This document shows positions 36,984 to 46,335 of a stretch of 64,000 nucleotides of DNA, in pieces. A model generated the notes under the pieces. It was not told the origin of the DNA. It saw nothing but the letters and a program-made list of their open reading frames with translations, and ran no database searches. The position numbers and the translations under genes were made by a program. How positions within the stretch are numbered: position 1 is the first letter of the stretch; each line of letters starts with the position of its first letter. Source of the DNA: Microvirga lotononidis (GTDB lineage Bacteria > Pseudomonadota > Alphaproteobacteria > Rhizobiales > Beijerinckiaceae); NCBI RefSeq assembly GCF_034627025.1, contig NZ_CP141048.1, positions 1,500,001 through 1,564,000 of the forward strand, given 5' to 3'.

Positions 36984-37054
36984 CGGCCCTGGCCTTTCCC
37001 CTAGGCCGGACCGGTTCTGCAAGGGCGTCCTGTTCGCAGGACGCCCTTTTTTCG
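36984..37054 (+). terminator. Tandem hairpins ending the RTX gene
   Basis: First an AACCGG ... CCGGTT stem with inner GGCCT / AGGCC, then AAGGGCGTCCTG-TTCG-CAGGACGCCCTT at 37021-37048 followed by TTTT. The second is a textbook intrinsic terminator. Confidence 0.9.
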
Positions 37055-37134
37055 TCCCAGCGGTCAGCGGTGCATCGAGCGGAACCGTCCCGGACCCTTC
37101 GCCCTTTGTGTCAGAGCACCACAGGAAGATCAGC

Positions 37135-37843
37135 ATGTCCTATGAACTCTATTATTGGCCGAGCATCCAGGGGCGTGGGGAATTCGTCAGGCTGGCGTTG
37201 GAGGAAGCCGGGGCCGAGTATGTGGACGTGGCCCGGGAACCGGAGGGCGTCGCGGCGATGATGCGGATGATGGACCGCGCGGAACACCCGCCCTTTGCGC
37301 CACCCTTTCTCAAGGACGGCGAGACGATCATCGGGCAGAGTGCGGCCATCCTGCTCTATCTCGGCGCGGCACGGCCTTGCCCCCCAGGATCCCGCCGGAG
37401 GCCTCTGGGCGCACCAGATCCAGCTTACCCTGGCGGATTTCGTCGCCGAGGCGCACGACACCCACCATCCCGTCGGGGTCGGCCTCTATTACGAGGACCA
37501 GAAGGACGAGGCGCGCCGGCGCTCCAAGGAATTCCGCGAAAGCCGGATTCCGAAGTTCCTGAACTGGTTCGAGACGATCCTCGCCCGCAACCCCGCCGGC
37601 GATGCGCATCTCGTCGGCCGCACGCTGACCTATGCGGACCTATCCCTGTTCCAGGTCGTGGAGGGGCTGAGCTACGCCTTCCCCAGGGCCGCGCAGCGCG
37701 CCTTGAAGGAGGTCCCGCGGGTGGCCGCCCTGCACGACGCCGTGGCCGGGCGGCCGCGGATCAAAGCCTATCTCGACAGCCCTCGGCGCATTCCCTTCAA
37801 CCAGGAGGGCATCTACCGCCACTATCCCGAGCTCGACGGTTAA
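37135..37843 (+). pseudogene. Glutathione S-transferase, frameshifted
   Basis: Two reading frames together encode one GST of about 235 aa. The first (from ATG 37135, with AGGAAG Shine-Dalgarno) gives the thioredoxin-like half MSYELYYWPSIQGRGEFVRLA ... GQSAAILLYLG. The second continues with GLAPQDPAGGLWAHQIQLTLADFV and the all-helical half to the stop at 37843. The break lies around 37363-37385, in a GC-rich stretch (GGCGCGGCACGG) and just before a run of six C. The expected continuation LGARHGLAP would be restored by adding CG in the first stretch, suggesting a two-base loss there, or a sequencing error. The gene would conjugate glutathione to electrophiles. As sequenced it is truncated. Confidence 0.8.
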
Positions 37844-37935
37844 CTCCTTTTTTAAGGATCGGCAGGACTGATGGGATCATGCCTCAATTCCTCCACGCTG
37901 CCTCTCGACTTTGGGCGGGAGATCAGGAGCAGACC

Positions 37936-38217
37936 ATGAACGACGACACCGAGGGCGTTGCGATCCGGCTCTGGCGCGACCGCGCGCAGTTGCGCGAGCA
38001 GGAGCGGAACGAGCTTCAGGCCCGTCTTCGGATCGCCGAGGAGAAAATCGCGATCCTCATGGCCGAGAACGACCGGCTCGCCACGGAGAATGCCCGGCTC
38101 AGATCCCTCGCGAGCCCGGACGATGGATCGTCCCGGACGGAGACGGAGCTTCAGATGGAAGCCCTGAAAGGCGCCCTGATGTCCCTGATCGCGCGGCCGA
38201 CGGACAGCTTGAATTGA
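37936..38217 (+). CDS. Small coiled-coil hypothetical protein
   Basis: 93-aa protein starting MNDDTEGVAIRLWRD. Most of it is a continuous leucine-zipper-like helix with heptads (ELQARLRIAEEKIAILMAENDRLATENARLRSL), then a short Ser/Thr stretch and a terminal helix. No signal peptide. An AGGAG Shine-Dalgarno lies 7-11 bases upstream. It is in the same direction as the preceding gst, 90 bases away. Probably dimerises; function unknown. Confidence 0.6.
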   Translation: MNDDTEGVAIRLWRDRAQLREQERNELQARLRIAEEKIAILMAENDRLATENARLRSLASPDDGSSRTETELQMEALKGALMSLIARPTDSLN

Positions 38218-38238
38218 GGAAGAGTGCCAGCGCCGCCC

Positions 38239-39027
38239 TTAGGCGGCCAGGCGCCCCATGGCCTGGTTCAGGCATTCGACCGTGACGCTGCCGGCCCGGG
38301 CGACGAGGCTGCAGCCCTTCGGCACCTCGCGCCAGCCCCGGGTCTTGTCGTCGATGGGCTCGGAAACCACCAGCAGGTTGCCGTCCAGCTCGCGGAAATA
38401 GAGGGTCGGCGGCTTGGCATCGCAGGCCCAGCGATAGGCCCAGAGGTTCTCGCCATCCGTGAAGGCGGCGGTGAAGCGCAGGGCCTCGTCGATGCCGGCG
38501 TCGTTCATCAGGCCGCGGACCTGCTTGAGGGTCCTGGCCATGGCGACCACGGGCTCCTCGGGCAGCCCGTTGGCGAGGGCGAGGAGGAAGATCGCCTCCG
38601 AATCCGTGGTGCCGAGGCGACGGTCGTAGAGCTCGTCCGGGATCAGCCCTTCCAGCCGCCGCTTGATGCGTCCGTAGCCGCCGATCTGGCCGTTGTGCAT
38701 GAAGAGATAGCGGCCATGGGCAAAGGGATGGCAATTGGCCCGCGTGGTCGATGTGCCCGTGGAGGCGCGCACATGGGCGAAGAAGAGCTTTGATCGCACC
38801 TGCTCGCACAGGCTCCTCAGATTCTCGTCGGACCAGGCCGGGCGGACCTCTCGGTAGATGCCCGGCTCGCTGCGCTCCCCGTACCAGCCAATGCCGAAGC
38901 CGTCCCCGTTCGTCTCGGTCTTGGCCTCGATCGCGTGCAGCGACTGATGAACCAGCGAATGGGCCGGAGCGCAGACGAGTTCGTCGAGGAAGATCGGCTC
39001 CCCCTTATAGGCGAGAAAGCGGCACAT
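38239..39027 (-). CDS. Class II glutamine amidotransferase (YafJ-type)
   Basis: 262-aa N-terminal-nucleophile hydrolase. The catalytic Cys is C2, exposed after Met removal (MCRFLAYKGEPIFL), and the GATase II motifs FGIGWY, HVRASTG, NCHPFAHG and HNGQIGGYG are present. Such proteins release ammonia from glutamine or act as related amidohydrolases; the YafJ group, a partner-free class, has an unclear substrate. It lies convergent with the coiled-coil gene. Confidence 0.85.
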   Translation of the reverse strand: MCRFLAYKGEPIFLDELVCAPAHSLVHQSLHAIEAKTETNGDGFGIGWYGERSEPGIYREVRPAWSDENLRSLCEQVRSKLFFAHVRASTGTSTTRANCHPFAHGRYLFMHNGQIGGYGRIKRRLEGLIPDELYDRRLGTTDSEAIFLLALANGLPEEPVVAMARTLKQVRGLMNDAGIDEALRFTAAFTDGENLWAYRWACDAKPPTLYFRELDGNLLVVSEPIDDKTRGWREVPKGCSLVARAGSVTVECLNQAMGRLAA

Positions 39028-39202
39028 GGTTTGACGGCAACCCCTTACCCCAGCGACCCCTGTAATGATGTTGTACTATCTTTGACTTATGGTGAATAGC
39101 CGGTTAACAGGCACGCCGTTGCGACAGCCTGTCGATTCCCATAAAAGCATTCTCAATCATTCGATAAAAAGCCGGCCGGGCCGGCATGGGGAATTCGACA
39201 GC

Positions 39203-40609
39203 ATGCTTCGCCTCTCGAGCCTGGCGCCGGCTGCAGCGCTGATCGCCCTGCCTCAGGCAGCCTTCGCGGCGGAATTCGACGGGGCGAGCCTCGGCTTGGC
39301 CTGGGCCCTGCCCTTCGCGGGAATCCTTCTCTCCATCGCCTTGTTCCCCCTGCTGGCTCCGCATTTCTGGGAGCATCACCAGGGCAAGATCGCGGCCGCC
39401 TGGGGCCTCATGGTGCTGATCCCGATGGCGCTCGCCTTCGGCCCGGTGGCGGCGATCCATGCCCTCGCCCACACGGCGTTCCTGGAATACATCCCGTTCA
39501 TCCTGCTGCTCCTGGCGCTGTTCACGGTGGCAGGCGGCATCCTCGTGCGCGGCAACATTCATGGCGCGCCGGGTACCAACGCGATACTCCTGGGAATCGG
39601 CACGGTGCTCGCGAGCTTCATCGGCACGACGGGCGCCTCCATGGTGATGATCCGGCCGATCATGCGCGCCAACGACGACCGGCGGCACAACGTCCATGTG
39701 ATCGTGTTCTTCATCTTCCTGGTGTCGAACATCGGCGGCTCGCTCACGCCGCTCGGCGATCCGCCGCTCTTCCTCGGCTTCCTGCGCGGCGTCGAGTTCT
39801 TCTGGACCACCAGGCATCTGTTTCCGGAGACGCTGTTCGCCAGCCTTCTCCTGCTCGTCGTCTTCTTCGCGATCGATCTGGCGATCTACAAGAAGGAAGG
39901 TCGCGTCCGCCCGGATCCGACGCCCGACAATCCGGTGCGCGTCACGGGCGGCATGAACTTCCTGCTGATCTTCATCGTCATCGCGGCCATCCTCATGAGC
40001 GCCACCACCGATCTCGGCCGCGTGACCCTGCTCGGCGTGGAGATCGAACTCGCCAACGCCCTGCGCGACCTCATCATGATCGTGGTCACGATCATCTCCC
40101 TCAAGACGACGCCGAAGGCCAACCGGATCGAGAACGGCTTCTCCTGGGGGCCGATCAAGGAGGTGGCGAAACTCTTCGCCGGAATCTTCATCGCGATCAT
40201 TCCGGTGCTCGCCATGCTGAAGGCCGGCGCGGACGGCGCCTTCGCGCCGCTCGTGGCCCTCGTGACCCATCCGGACGGCAGTGCCAACAACGCGGCCTAT
40301 TTCTGGCTCTCGGGCGGCCTGTCCTCGTTCCTCGACAATGCCCCGACCTATCTGGTGTTCTTCGAGCTTGCCGGCGGCGATCCGCAGACGCTGATGACCA
40401 CCGGCGCACTGACGCTGAGCGCCATCTCGGCCGGCGCCGTGTTCATGGGCGCCAACTCCTATATCGGCAACGCGCCCAACTTCATGGTCTATGCGATTGC
40501 CCGCGAAGGCGGCGTGAAGATGCCGAGCTTCTTCGGTTACCTGCTCTGGTCGGGCGCGATCCTGATCCCGACCTTCCTGCTCGTGACGCTGCTGTTCTTC
40601 AGGGGATGA
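39203..40609 (+). CDS. nhaD: Sodium:proton antiporter, NhaD-like
   Basis: 468-aa polytopic protein with about 13 helices of the ion-transporter (IT) superfamily, resembling the NhaD/UIT1 type. Key segments are GGILVRGNIHGAPGTNAILLGIG with an Asn-rich loop, TGASMVMIRPIMRAND, FLVSNIGGSLTPLGDPPLFLGFLRG and the C-terminal MGANSYIGNAPNFMVYAIA. These mirror the two inverted repeats of the family. It expels sodium in exchange for protons. The start at 39203 (MLRLSSLAPAAA) is chosen since residues before it look uncleaved and unlike the family; a longer version starts at 39089. Confidence 0.82.
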   Translation: MLRLSSLAPAAALIALPQAAFAAEFDGASLGLAWALPFAGILLSIALFPLLAPHFWEHHQGKIAAAWGLMVLIPMALAFGPVAAIHALAHTAFLEYIPFILLLLALFTVAGGILVRGNIHGAPGTNAILLGIGTVLASFIGTTGASMVMIRPIMRANDDRRHNVHVIVFFIFLVSNIGGSLTPLGDPPLFLGFLRGVEFFWTTRHLFPETLFASLLLLVVFFAIDLAIYKKEGRVRPDPTPDNPVRVTGGMNFLLIFIVIAAILMSATTDLGRVTLLGVEIELANALRDLIMIVVTIISLKTTPKANRIENGFSWGPIKEVAKLFAGIFIAIIPVLAMLKAGADGAFAPLVALVTHPDGSANNAAYFWLSGGLSSFLDNAPTYLVFFELAGGDPQTLMTTGALTLSAISAGAVFMGANSYIGNAPNFMVYAIAREGGVKMPSFFGYLLWSGAILIPTFLLVTLLFFRG

Positions 40610-40620
40610 GCCTCACCACC

Positions 40621-40657
40621 ATCATCCCGGGCTCCGCTGTGTGGCCGCGGGATGACG
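40621..40657. repeat. REP-like single hairpin
   Basis: ATCATCCCGGGCTCC ... GGCCGCGGGATGACGG, imperfect, directly after nhaD. Ends related to the 25138 element. Confidence 0.5.
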
Positions 40658-40670
40658 GCGCGGAATTTCC

Positions 40671-41786
40671 TTAAGCGCTCAGCCTCTCCGCCACGTCCTC
40701 GGCGATCGACAGGCACGAGGTCAGCCCCGGGCTCTCGATGCCGAAGAGGTGCACGAGCCCGGGGAGTCCATGCTCGGCCGGGCCGTCGATCATGAAATCG
40801 GCGGCCTTCTCGCCGGGGCCCGTGAGCTTGGGGCGGATGCCGGAATAGTCGGGCACGAGGGCGCCGTCGGGGAGCCCCGGCCAGTAGCGGCGGATGGAGG
40901 CATAGAAGCTCTCGGCCCGGCGCGGATCGACCTCGTATTCCTCCCTGTCGATCCATTCCACATCGGGACCGAAGCGCATGCGGCCGGCAAGATCGAGCGT
41001 CACATGCGTGCCCAACCCGCCATCCACGGGAGCCGGATAGATCAGGCGCGAGAAGGCGGGCTTCCCGAGGCAGCCGAAGTAATTGCCCTTGGCGAGAACC
41101 AACGGGGGAACGCGATCTTCAGGATAGCCCTCCGTCGCGCGGGCGAGCGCCTGCGCGCCGAGGCCCGCCGCGTTGATCACCGCATCGACGGTCAGGTCGG
41201 TCGGCTCCGATCCGCCGACATGCACGTCCCATCCGGTTCCGTTTCGCGTGATGCGTTCCACCGGAGCCTGAAAGGCGATGACGCCGCCCGCATTCTCGAG
41301 ATCGCCCTGCAGGGCAAGCATGAGAGCATGACTGTCGACGATGCCCGTTTCGCGCGACAGCACGGCGCCCGTGCAGGCGAGATTCGGTTCGAGGGCTCGC
41401 GCCTCCCCGGCCGTGAGATAGGCCAGCCCTTCGACGCCGTTCGCCAGCCCCTGCTCGTAGATGCCTTCGATCTTGGCCTGTTCGAGATCGTTGGTAGCGA
41501 CGATGAGCTTGCCGCATTTCGCATGAGGCACACCGTGGCTCTCGCAGAAAGCATAGAGCTCCCGCCGCCCTTCGACGCAGTGACGCGCCCGTAAGGACCC
41601 GGAGGGATAATACATGCCGGCGTGGATCACTTCGCTGTTGCGCGAGGACACGCCGTTGCCGATGCCGCCGGTCGCTTCAGCGACGATCACGCCATGCCCG
41701 CGAAGGCCCAGCGCCCGCGCGACAGCAAGGCCGACGACCCCTGCGCCGATCACCAGGACGTCTATGGTCGCCTCCCAATCTTTCAA
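40671..41786 (-). CDS. FAD-dependent oxidoreductase, L-2-hydroxyglutarate oxidase-like
   Basis: 371-aa flavoprotein of the DAO family. FAD motif VIGAGVVGLAVARAL at residues 12-26, then SSRNSEVIHAGMYYPSGSLRARHCVEG, a segment strongly conserved in LhgO/L2HGDH proteins, and a C-terminal GIESPGLTSCLSIAEDV. It oxidises L-2-hydroxyglutarate to 2-oxoglutarate or a related hydroxy acid, reducing FAD. It could serve proline/lysine metabolism or a repair role. Single gene, its end 61 bases from nhaD. Confidence 0.8.
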   Translation of the reverse strand: MKDWEATIDVLVIGAGVVGLAVARALGLRGHGVIVAEATGGIGNGVSSRNSEVIHAGMYYPSGSLRARHCVEGRRELYAFCESHGVPHAKCGKLIVATNDLEQAKIEGIYEQGLANGVEGLAYLTAGEARALEPNLACTGAVLSRETGIVDSHALMLALQGDLENAGGVIAFQAPVERITRNGTGWDVHVGGSEPTDLTVDAVINAAGLGAQALARATEGYPEDRVPPLVLAKGNYFGCLGKPAFSRLIYPAPVDGGLGTHVTLDLAGRMRFGPDVEWIDREEYEVDPRRAESFYASIRRYWPGLPDGALVPDYSGIRPKLTGPGEKAADFMIDGPAEHGLPGLVHLFGIESPGLTSCLSIAEDVAERLSA

Positions 41787-41820
41787 GATCTACGATCAAC
41801 GGGCATATCGCGGACATTTC

Positions 41821-41893
41821 CCCGGCCATCCCGGTGCTGTGTCGTGCGCTGCCTCAATCAATCGGGATCACCGGCACAAGGCCGGTGATGACG
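41821..41893. repeat. REP-like palindromic pair
   Basis: CCCGGCCATCCCGGTGCTG ... CCGGCACAAGGCCGGTGATGACG, same mosaic family as 19018-19110. Confidence 0.7.
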
Positions 41894-41938
41894 TGAGTGG
41901 TTGTCGGTCCGTCATGAGGGCAGCCTCCGAGGAGCAAC

Positions 41939-41970
41939 AAAAAAAGGCGGCCGCGCAGATGCGGGCCGCC
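41939..41970 (-). terminator. Intrinsic terminator of the ABC ATPase gene
   Basis: On the minus strand GGCGGCC / GGCCGCC arms (41946-41970) are followed by seven T. A textbook terminator 18 bases after the ATPase gene stop. Confidence 0.88.
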
Positions 41971-41987
41971 CCTGAGTGACTTGCCGT

Positions 41988-43043
<1,056 letters not shown>

Positions 43044-43350
43044 GGGGCTTCCTCCAAAACTTTGTGCGTTCGCGGCACTCTCAGGGTGCTCTGCAGAACC
43101 TTGATACGGCTACGCTAACGTATCTGTTTTCACGACTTGATCAAGTTAAGCACATATCATGTTGCACGACAAATCTTGACATGCAAGCCGGAGTGACGTT
43201 GCATCGCGAAGATTACGGTTCCTGAAGCTCAGCCACAATGAGTCGCTGTCGTCCGTTCGCAGATCCGTCTGCCCTCACGCACAGGAGCCGTTTTGCATCG
43301 TCAAGCTCCGAAAAGCCCGCGCGGCCCGGAGCGAAGGGAGAATAGCGCTC
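43044..43350. promoter_or_regulatory. Divergent ATPase / Gfo promoter region
   Basis: 307 bases with no gene. It contains a perfect 12-base palindrome, ACTTGATCAAGT (43135-43146), and a second CTTG-ACATG-CAAG dyad at 43175-43187. Repeated CTTG / CAAG arms suggest a shared regulator of the flanking sugar genes. The sequence from 43120 to 43180 is AT-rich. Confidence 0.45.
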
Positions 43351-44451
43351 ATGATCAAGAACGTTGCGGTCGTCGGCTGCGGAATTGGCCGCACTCACAT
43401 CGTTTCCTATGCGGCTCATCCGGACAAGTTCCGCGTGGTCGCGATCTGCGACCTCAACGACGAGCGCCTGGCGAGCATCGGCGACGAGTTCGGCATCGCG
43501 CGGCGGACGAAGGACTTCGATGAAGTCCTCCGGATGGAGGATGTGGACATCGTCGACGTCTGCACGCCCCCGGCGGTCCATCTCGAGCAGATCCTTGCGT
43601 CACTCGCCGCCGGCAAGAACGTCGTCTGCGAGAAGCCGCTCGTCGGCTCCGTGGCGGATGTGGACAAGGTGATCGCGGCCGAGAAGCAGTCCAAGGGCCG
43701 CGTGCTGCCGATCTTCCAGTATCGCTACGGCAACGGCATCATGAAGGCCAAGCACATCATCGACCAGGGCATTGCCGGGAAGCCGTATCTCGCTTCCGTG
43801 GAGGTGTTCTGGAAGCGCACCTCCAAGTACTACGACAATCCCTGGCGTGGGCGTTGGGAAACCGAGCTCGGCGGGGTTCTCGTCACCCACGCGATCCATC
43901 TGCACGACCTTCTCACCTTCGTGATGGGCCCGGTGAAATCCGTGTTCGCTCGCGCGGCGACCCGCGTGAACGACATCGAAGTGGAGGATTGCGTCGTCGG
44001 CAGCCTGGAACTGCAGAACGGCGCCCTGGCGTCCACGGCCGCGACCCTGGGCTCCCAGGACGAGATCAGCCGCCTGCGCTTCTGCTTCGAGAACGTGACC
44101 TTCGAGAGCTGCCAGAAGCCTTATGCGCCTGGCGACGACCCGTGGAAGATCATCCCCGCCTCGCCCGAGGTGCAGGCCAAAATCGATCAGGCCTTCGAGG
44201 GATGGAATTTCGTCCCGACGCGCTTCGAGGGATTGTTCGCGCCCTATCACGAAGCGCTCGTCACGGGTGGTGCCCTTCCCATCACCCTGGCCGATGCGCG
44301 CCGCTCGCTGGAGCTGCTGACGGCTTTCTACCAATCCATCGAGACCGAGCGCCCGCAGACCCTGCAGGTGGGCCCCGATCATCCCCGCTATACGAACTGG
44401 AGCCTCGCGAACAAAGGCGCCGACATCCTGCGCTACGCAGCCCGGGCTTGA
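43351..44451 (+). CDS. Gfo/Idh/MocA-family sugar dehydrogenase
   Basis: 366-aa NAD(P)-dependent oxidoreductase. The Rossmann motif VGCGIGRTHIVSYA begins at residue 7, the acidic CDLNDERL follows, and the family EKP motif appears as VCEKPLVGSV, the Lys of which is catalytic. The C-terminal half is the substrate-binding beta-sheet domain, with AIHLHDLLTFVMG. These enzymes oxidise a hydroxyl on sugars or inositols. It lies divergent to the ABC ATPase and before a strong terminator; substrate unknown. Confidence 0.85.
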   Translation: MIKNVAVVGCGIGRTHIVSYAAHPDKFRVVAICDLNDERLASIGDEFGIARRTKDFDEVLRMEDVDIVDVCTPPAVHLEQILASLAAGKNVVCEKPLVGSVADVDKVIAAEKQSKGRVLPIFQYRYGNGIMKAKHIIDQGIAGKPYLASVEVFWKRTSKYYDNPWRGRWETELGGVLVTHAIHLHDLLTFVMGPVKSVFARAATRVNDIEVEDCVVGSLELQNGALASTAATLGSQDEISRLRFCFENVTFESCQKPYAPGDDPWKIIPASPEVQAKIDQAFEGWNFVPTRFEGLFAPYHEALVTGGALPITLADARRSLELLTAFYQSIETERPQTLQVGPDHPRYTNWSLANKGADILRYAARA

Positions 44452-44469
44452 TCCACGGGCGACATGAAG

Positions 44470-44510
44470 AAAGCCGGAGCGCCCATGTGGCGCCCCGGCT
44501 TTTTCCTTTT
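44470..44510 (+). terminator. Intrinsic terminator between convergent genes
   Basis: AGCCGGAGCGCC-CATGT-GGCGCCCCGGCT with one mismatch, followed by TTTTTCCTTTT. It ends the Gfo gene and may also serve the uronate dehydrogenase gene. Confidence 0.82.
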
Positions 44511-44536
44511 GCTGATACGAACCGCCGAGCGATCGC

Positions 44537-45340
44537 TCAGCCGAGCCATTCCCTGCGGCTCGTGAACTCCTCCGGCACGAAATTCCCGCCCTGATAGAGG
44601 CGGGCAAGCTCCGCCTTGAGCTCGATGCTCTCGACCTCGGCTGCGTAAACCTCCGCATTGTCCAGCGGTTCGTAGCCGAGCCGATAGGCGGCGGAATTGT
44701 CCCACCAGGAGCGCGTGTTCCGGGAGACGCCATAGACGATCTCATGGACGTAATCGGCGGTCAGGCCCACCTCGACCAGTCGGACGAAATCCTTATGGGA
44801 CAGCCACGTGGACAAGGCGCGCCTGTTGTCCGGCTTCGGCAGGCACGACCCGATCCTCAGGCAGAGGCTGCGGATGCCGTGCTTGTAGGCATAGAGCGCC
44901 GCCACGTCCTCTCCGAAGGCCTTCGTCAGGCCGTAGCGTGAGTCGGGACGGGGCGGGCTGCCGCCGGTCAGCGTCCTGTCGTTCGGATACATGCCGGTGG
45001 CATGGTTGCTGCTGGCGAAAATCACGCGATCGACGCCGGCGTGTCTTGCGCCTTCATAGAGATTGACGGTGCCCGCGATGTTGGTTCTCAGCATCTCGGA
45101 CCATCCGGTTTCGTAAGGGATGCCGCCGAGATGGATGACGGCATCCATGCCTTCGCACAGATCCCGAACGGCCGCCGCGTCGGCAAGATCGCAGGGAGCG
45201 ATCTGCTCGCCCTCGGCCGTTGCTGTCATGGGGACGATGTCGGACAGCCGCAGCAGCTCGAATCGTCCGGCGAGGGACTGGCGCAGGATCGTTCCGAGAC
45301 GACCGGCGGCTCCGGTGATCAGGATTCGTTTCGAGGTCAT
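44537..45340 (-). CDS. udh: Uronate dehydrogenase homologue
   Basis: 267-aa SDR/epimerase-fold enzyme. The NAD motif TGAAGRLG is at residues 9-16, the serine pair is at S110-S111 (ASSNH) and the catalytic pair is Y136 and K140 (YGLTK), the same spacing as Agrobacterium tumefaciens uronate dehydrogenase. Long stretches such as VIHLGGIPYE, RIGSCLPKPDNRRALSTWLSHKDFVRLVE and the WWDNS motif resemble that enzyme. It oxidises D-galacturonate or D-glucuronate to the 1,5-lactone. An SMP-30 lactonase is encoded next upstream, a logical next step. Confidence 0.82.
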   Translation of the reverse strand: MTSKRILITGAAGRLGTILRQSLAGRFELLRLSDIVPMTATAEGEQIAPCDLADAAAVRDLCEGMDAVIHLGGIPYETGWSEMLRTNIAGTVNLYEGARHAGVDRVIFASSNHATGMYPNDRTLTGGSPPRPDSRYGLTKAFGEDVAALYAYKHGIRSLCLRIGSCLPKPDNRRALSTWLSHKDFVRLVEVGLTADYVHEIVYGVSRNTRSWWDNSAAYRLGYEPLDNAEVYAAEVESIELKAELARLYQGGNFVPEEFTSRREWLG

Positions 45341-45456
45341 GGCTGGTCCGCGGGGCTGATGATGAAGGCGATATTTATAAGATATATGATGAATTCTGCG
45401 GGTACAGAGAACCTGATACCGGACGGATCCTCACGATGATGGATGGAACCGGCCCG
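45341..45456 (-). promoter_or_regulatory. Spacer upstream of udh
   Basis: 116 bases, with an AT-rich stretch (ATATTTATAAGATATATG at 45373-45390) unlike its surroundings. It separates udh from the upstream lactonase gene and may hold a promoter of its own. Confidence 0.35.
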
Positions 45457-46335
45457 TCAGGCGTCCGCCCACCGGGCGATCCGTGCACCGGCGACGGGAG
45501 ACGACGCGATGAACAGGCTGCCCGATTGCGGCGCGGCGGCCAGAACGTCGGGATCGTCCGGCTTGAGGGATGTGATCACGAGCGTCTTGAGGTCGTCGCC
45601 GCAGAAGCACGGCATGGTGGGGGCCGGCACGGGGACCGGATGGGTTTCCACGATCTCTCCCTCGCGGGAGAACCTGTTCAGCCGTCCGGCCGATACGCCG
45701 CAGCTCCAGTAGAACCCCTCCGCGTCGCACGCGCCGCCATCCGGTCGCCCCCTGGCGTCATCGAGCGTGGCGATGCGAGCCCGGTTCGCGAGGCCGCCCG
45801 AGGAGGGCTCGAAATCGTAGCGGTCGATCCAGCGGCCACGGGAATCCGAATGGAACATGGTGCGGCCGTCGTCCGACCAGGCGAGCCCGTTCGACACGAG
45901 GCAGACATGTTCGAGCACGCGGGTCACCCGACCGCGCCCATCGACCCGATAGAGCGAACCGCGCGGCTCCTTCTGCGGCCGGTCGTCCATGGACCCGACC
46001 CAGAAGGCACCGTCGGGGCCCACCTTGCCGTCGTTCAACCGGTGCCATGAAGGCTCGTCGGGGAGCTCCGCGATGATGTCGAGGCTCTCGGCATCCGGGT
46101 CGAAGACGGCGATGGTGCGCTCGAGCGCCACGACCAGGCGCCCGCTGGCGCCGAGTCCGATGGAGCCGACGGCCCTCGGCATCGCCCAGGTGCGATGCTC
46201 CGTACCGTCGAGCCGGATGGAATGGATGGCCGGAGCCTTGATGTCGACGAAGAACAGGACCTTGCGGCGATCGTCCCAGACCGGGCTCTCGCCGATGGAG
46301 CAGCGCACATCCTTGAGCAGACGGAACTCGGGCAT
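45457..46335 (-). CDS. SMP-30/gluconolactonase-family lactonase
   Basis: 292-aa six-bladed beta-propeller protein. Metal-binding residues are recognisable: E16 in CSIGESPVWDD, an Asn in RLNDGKVGPDG, and the VSNGLAWSDDG with Asn and Asp. Such lactonases open sugar-acid lactones with calcium or zinc. It would hydrolyse the galactaro- or glucaro-lactone produced by the neighbouring uronate dehydrogenase. The start shares TGATG with the stop of the upstream Gfo gene, so the two are translationally coupled. Confidence 0.85.
   Translation of the reverse strand: MPEFRLLKDVRCSIGESPVWDDRRKVLFFVDIKAPAIHSIRLDGTEHRTWAMPRAVGSIGLGASGRLVVALERTIAVFDPDAESLDIIAELPDEPSWHRLNDGKVGPDGAFWVGSMDDRPQKEPRGSLYRVDGRGRVTRVLEHVCLVSNGLAWSDDGRTMFHSDSRGRWIDRYDFEPSSGGLANRARIATLDDARGRPDGGACDAEGFYWSCGVSAGRLNRFSREGEIVETHPVPVPAPTMPCFCGDDLKTLVITSLKPDDPDVLAAAPQSGSLFIASSPVAGARIARWADA

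Noticed and set aside
43135-43146. Treating the 12-base palindrome as definite operator
   Set aside because: Perfect 12-base palindromes are expected at about 16 per 64 kb by chance; only position and a nearby related dyad support it.
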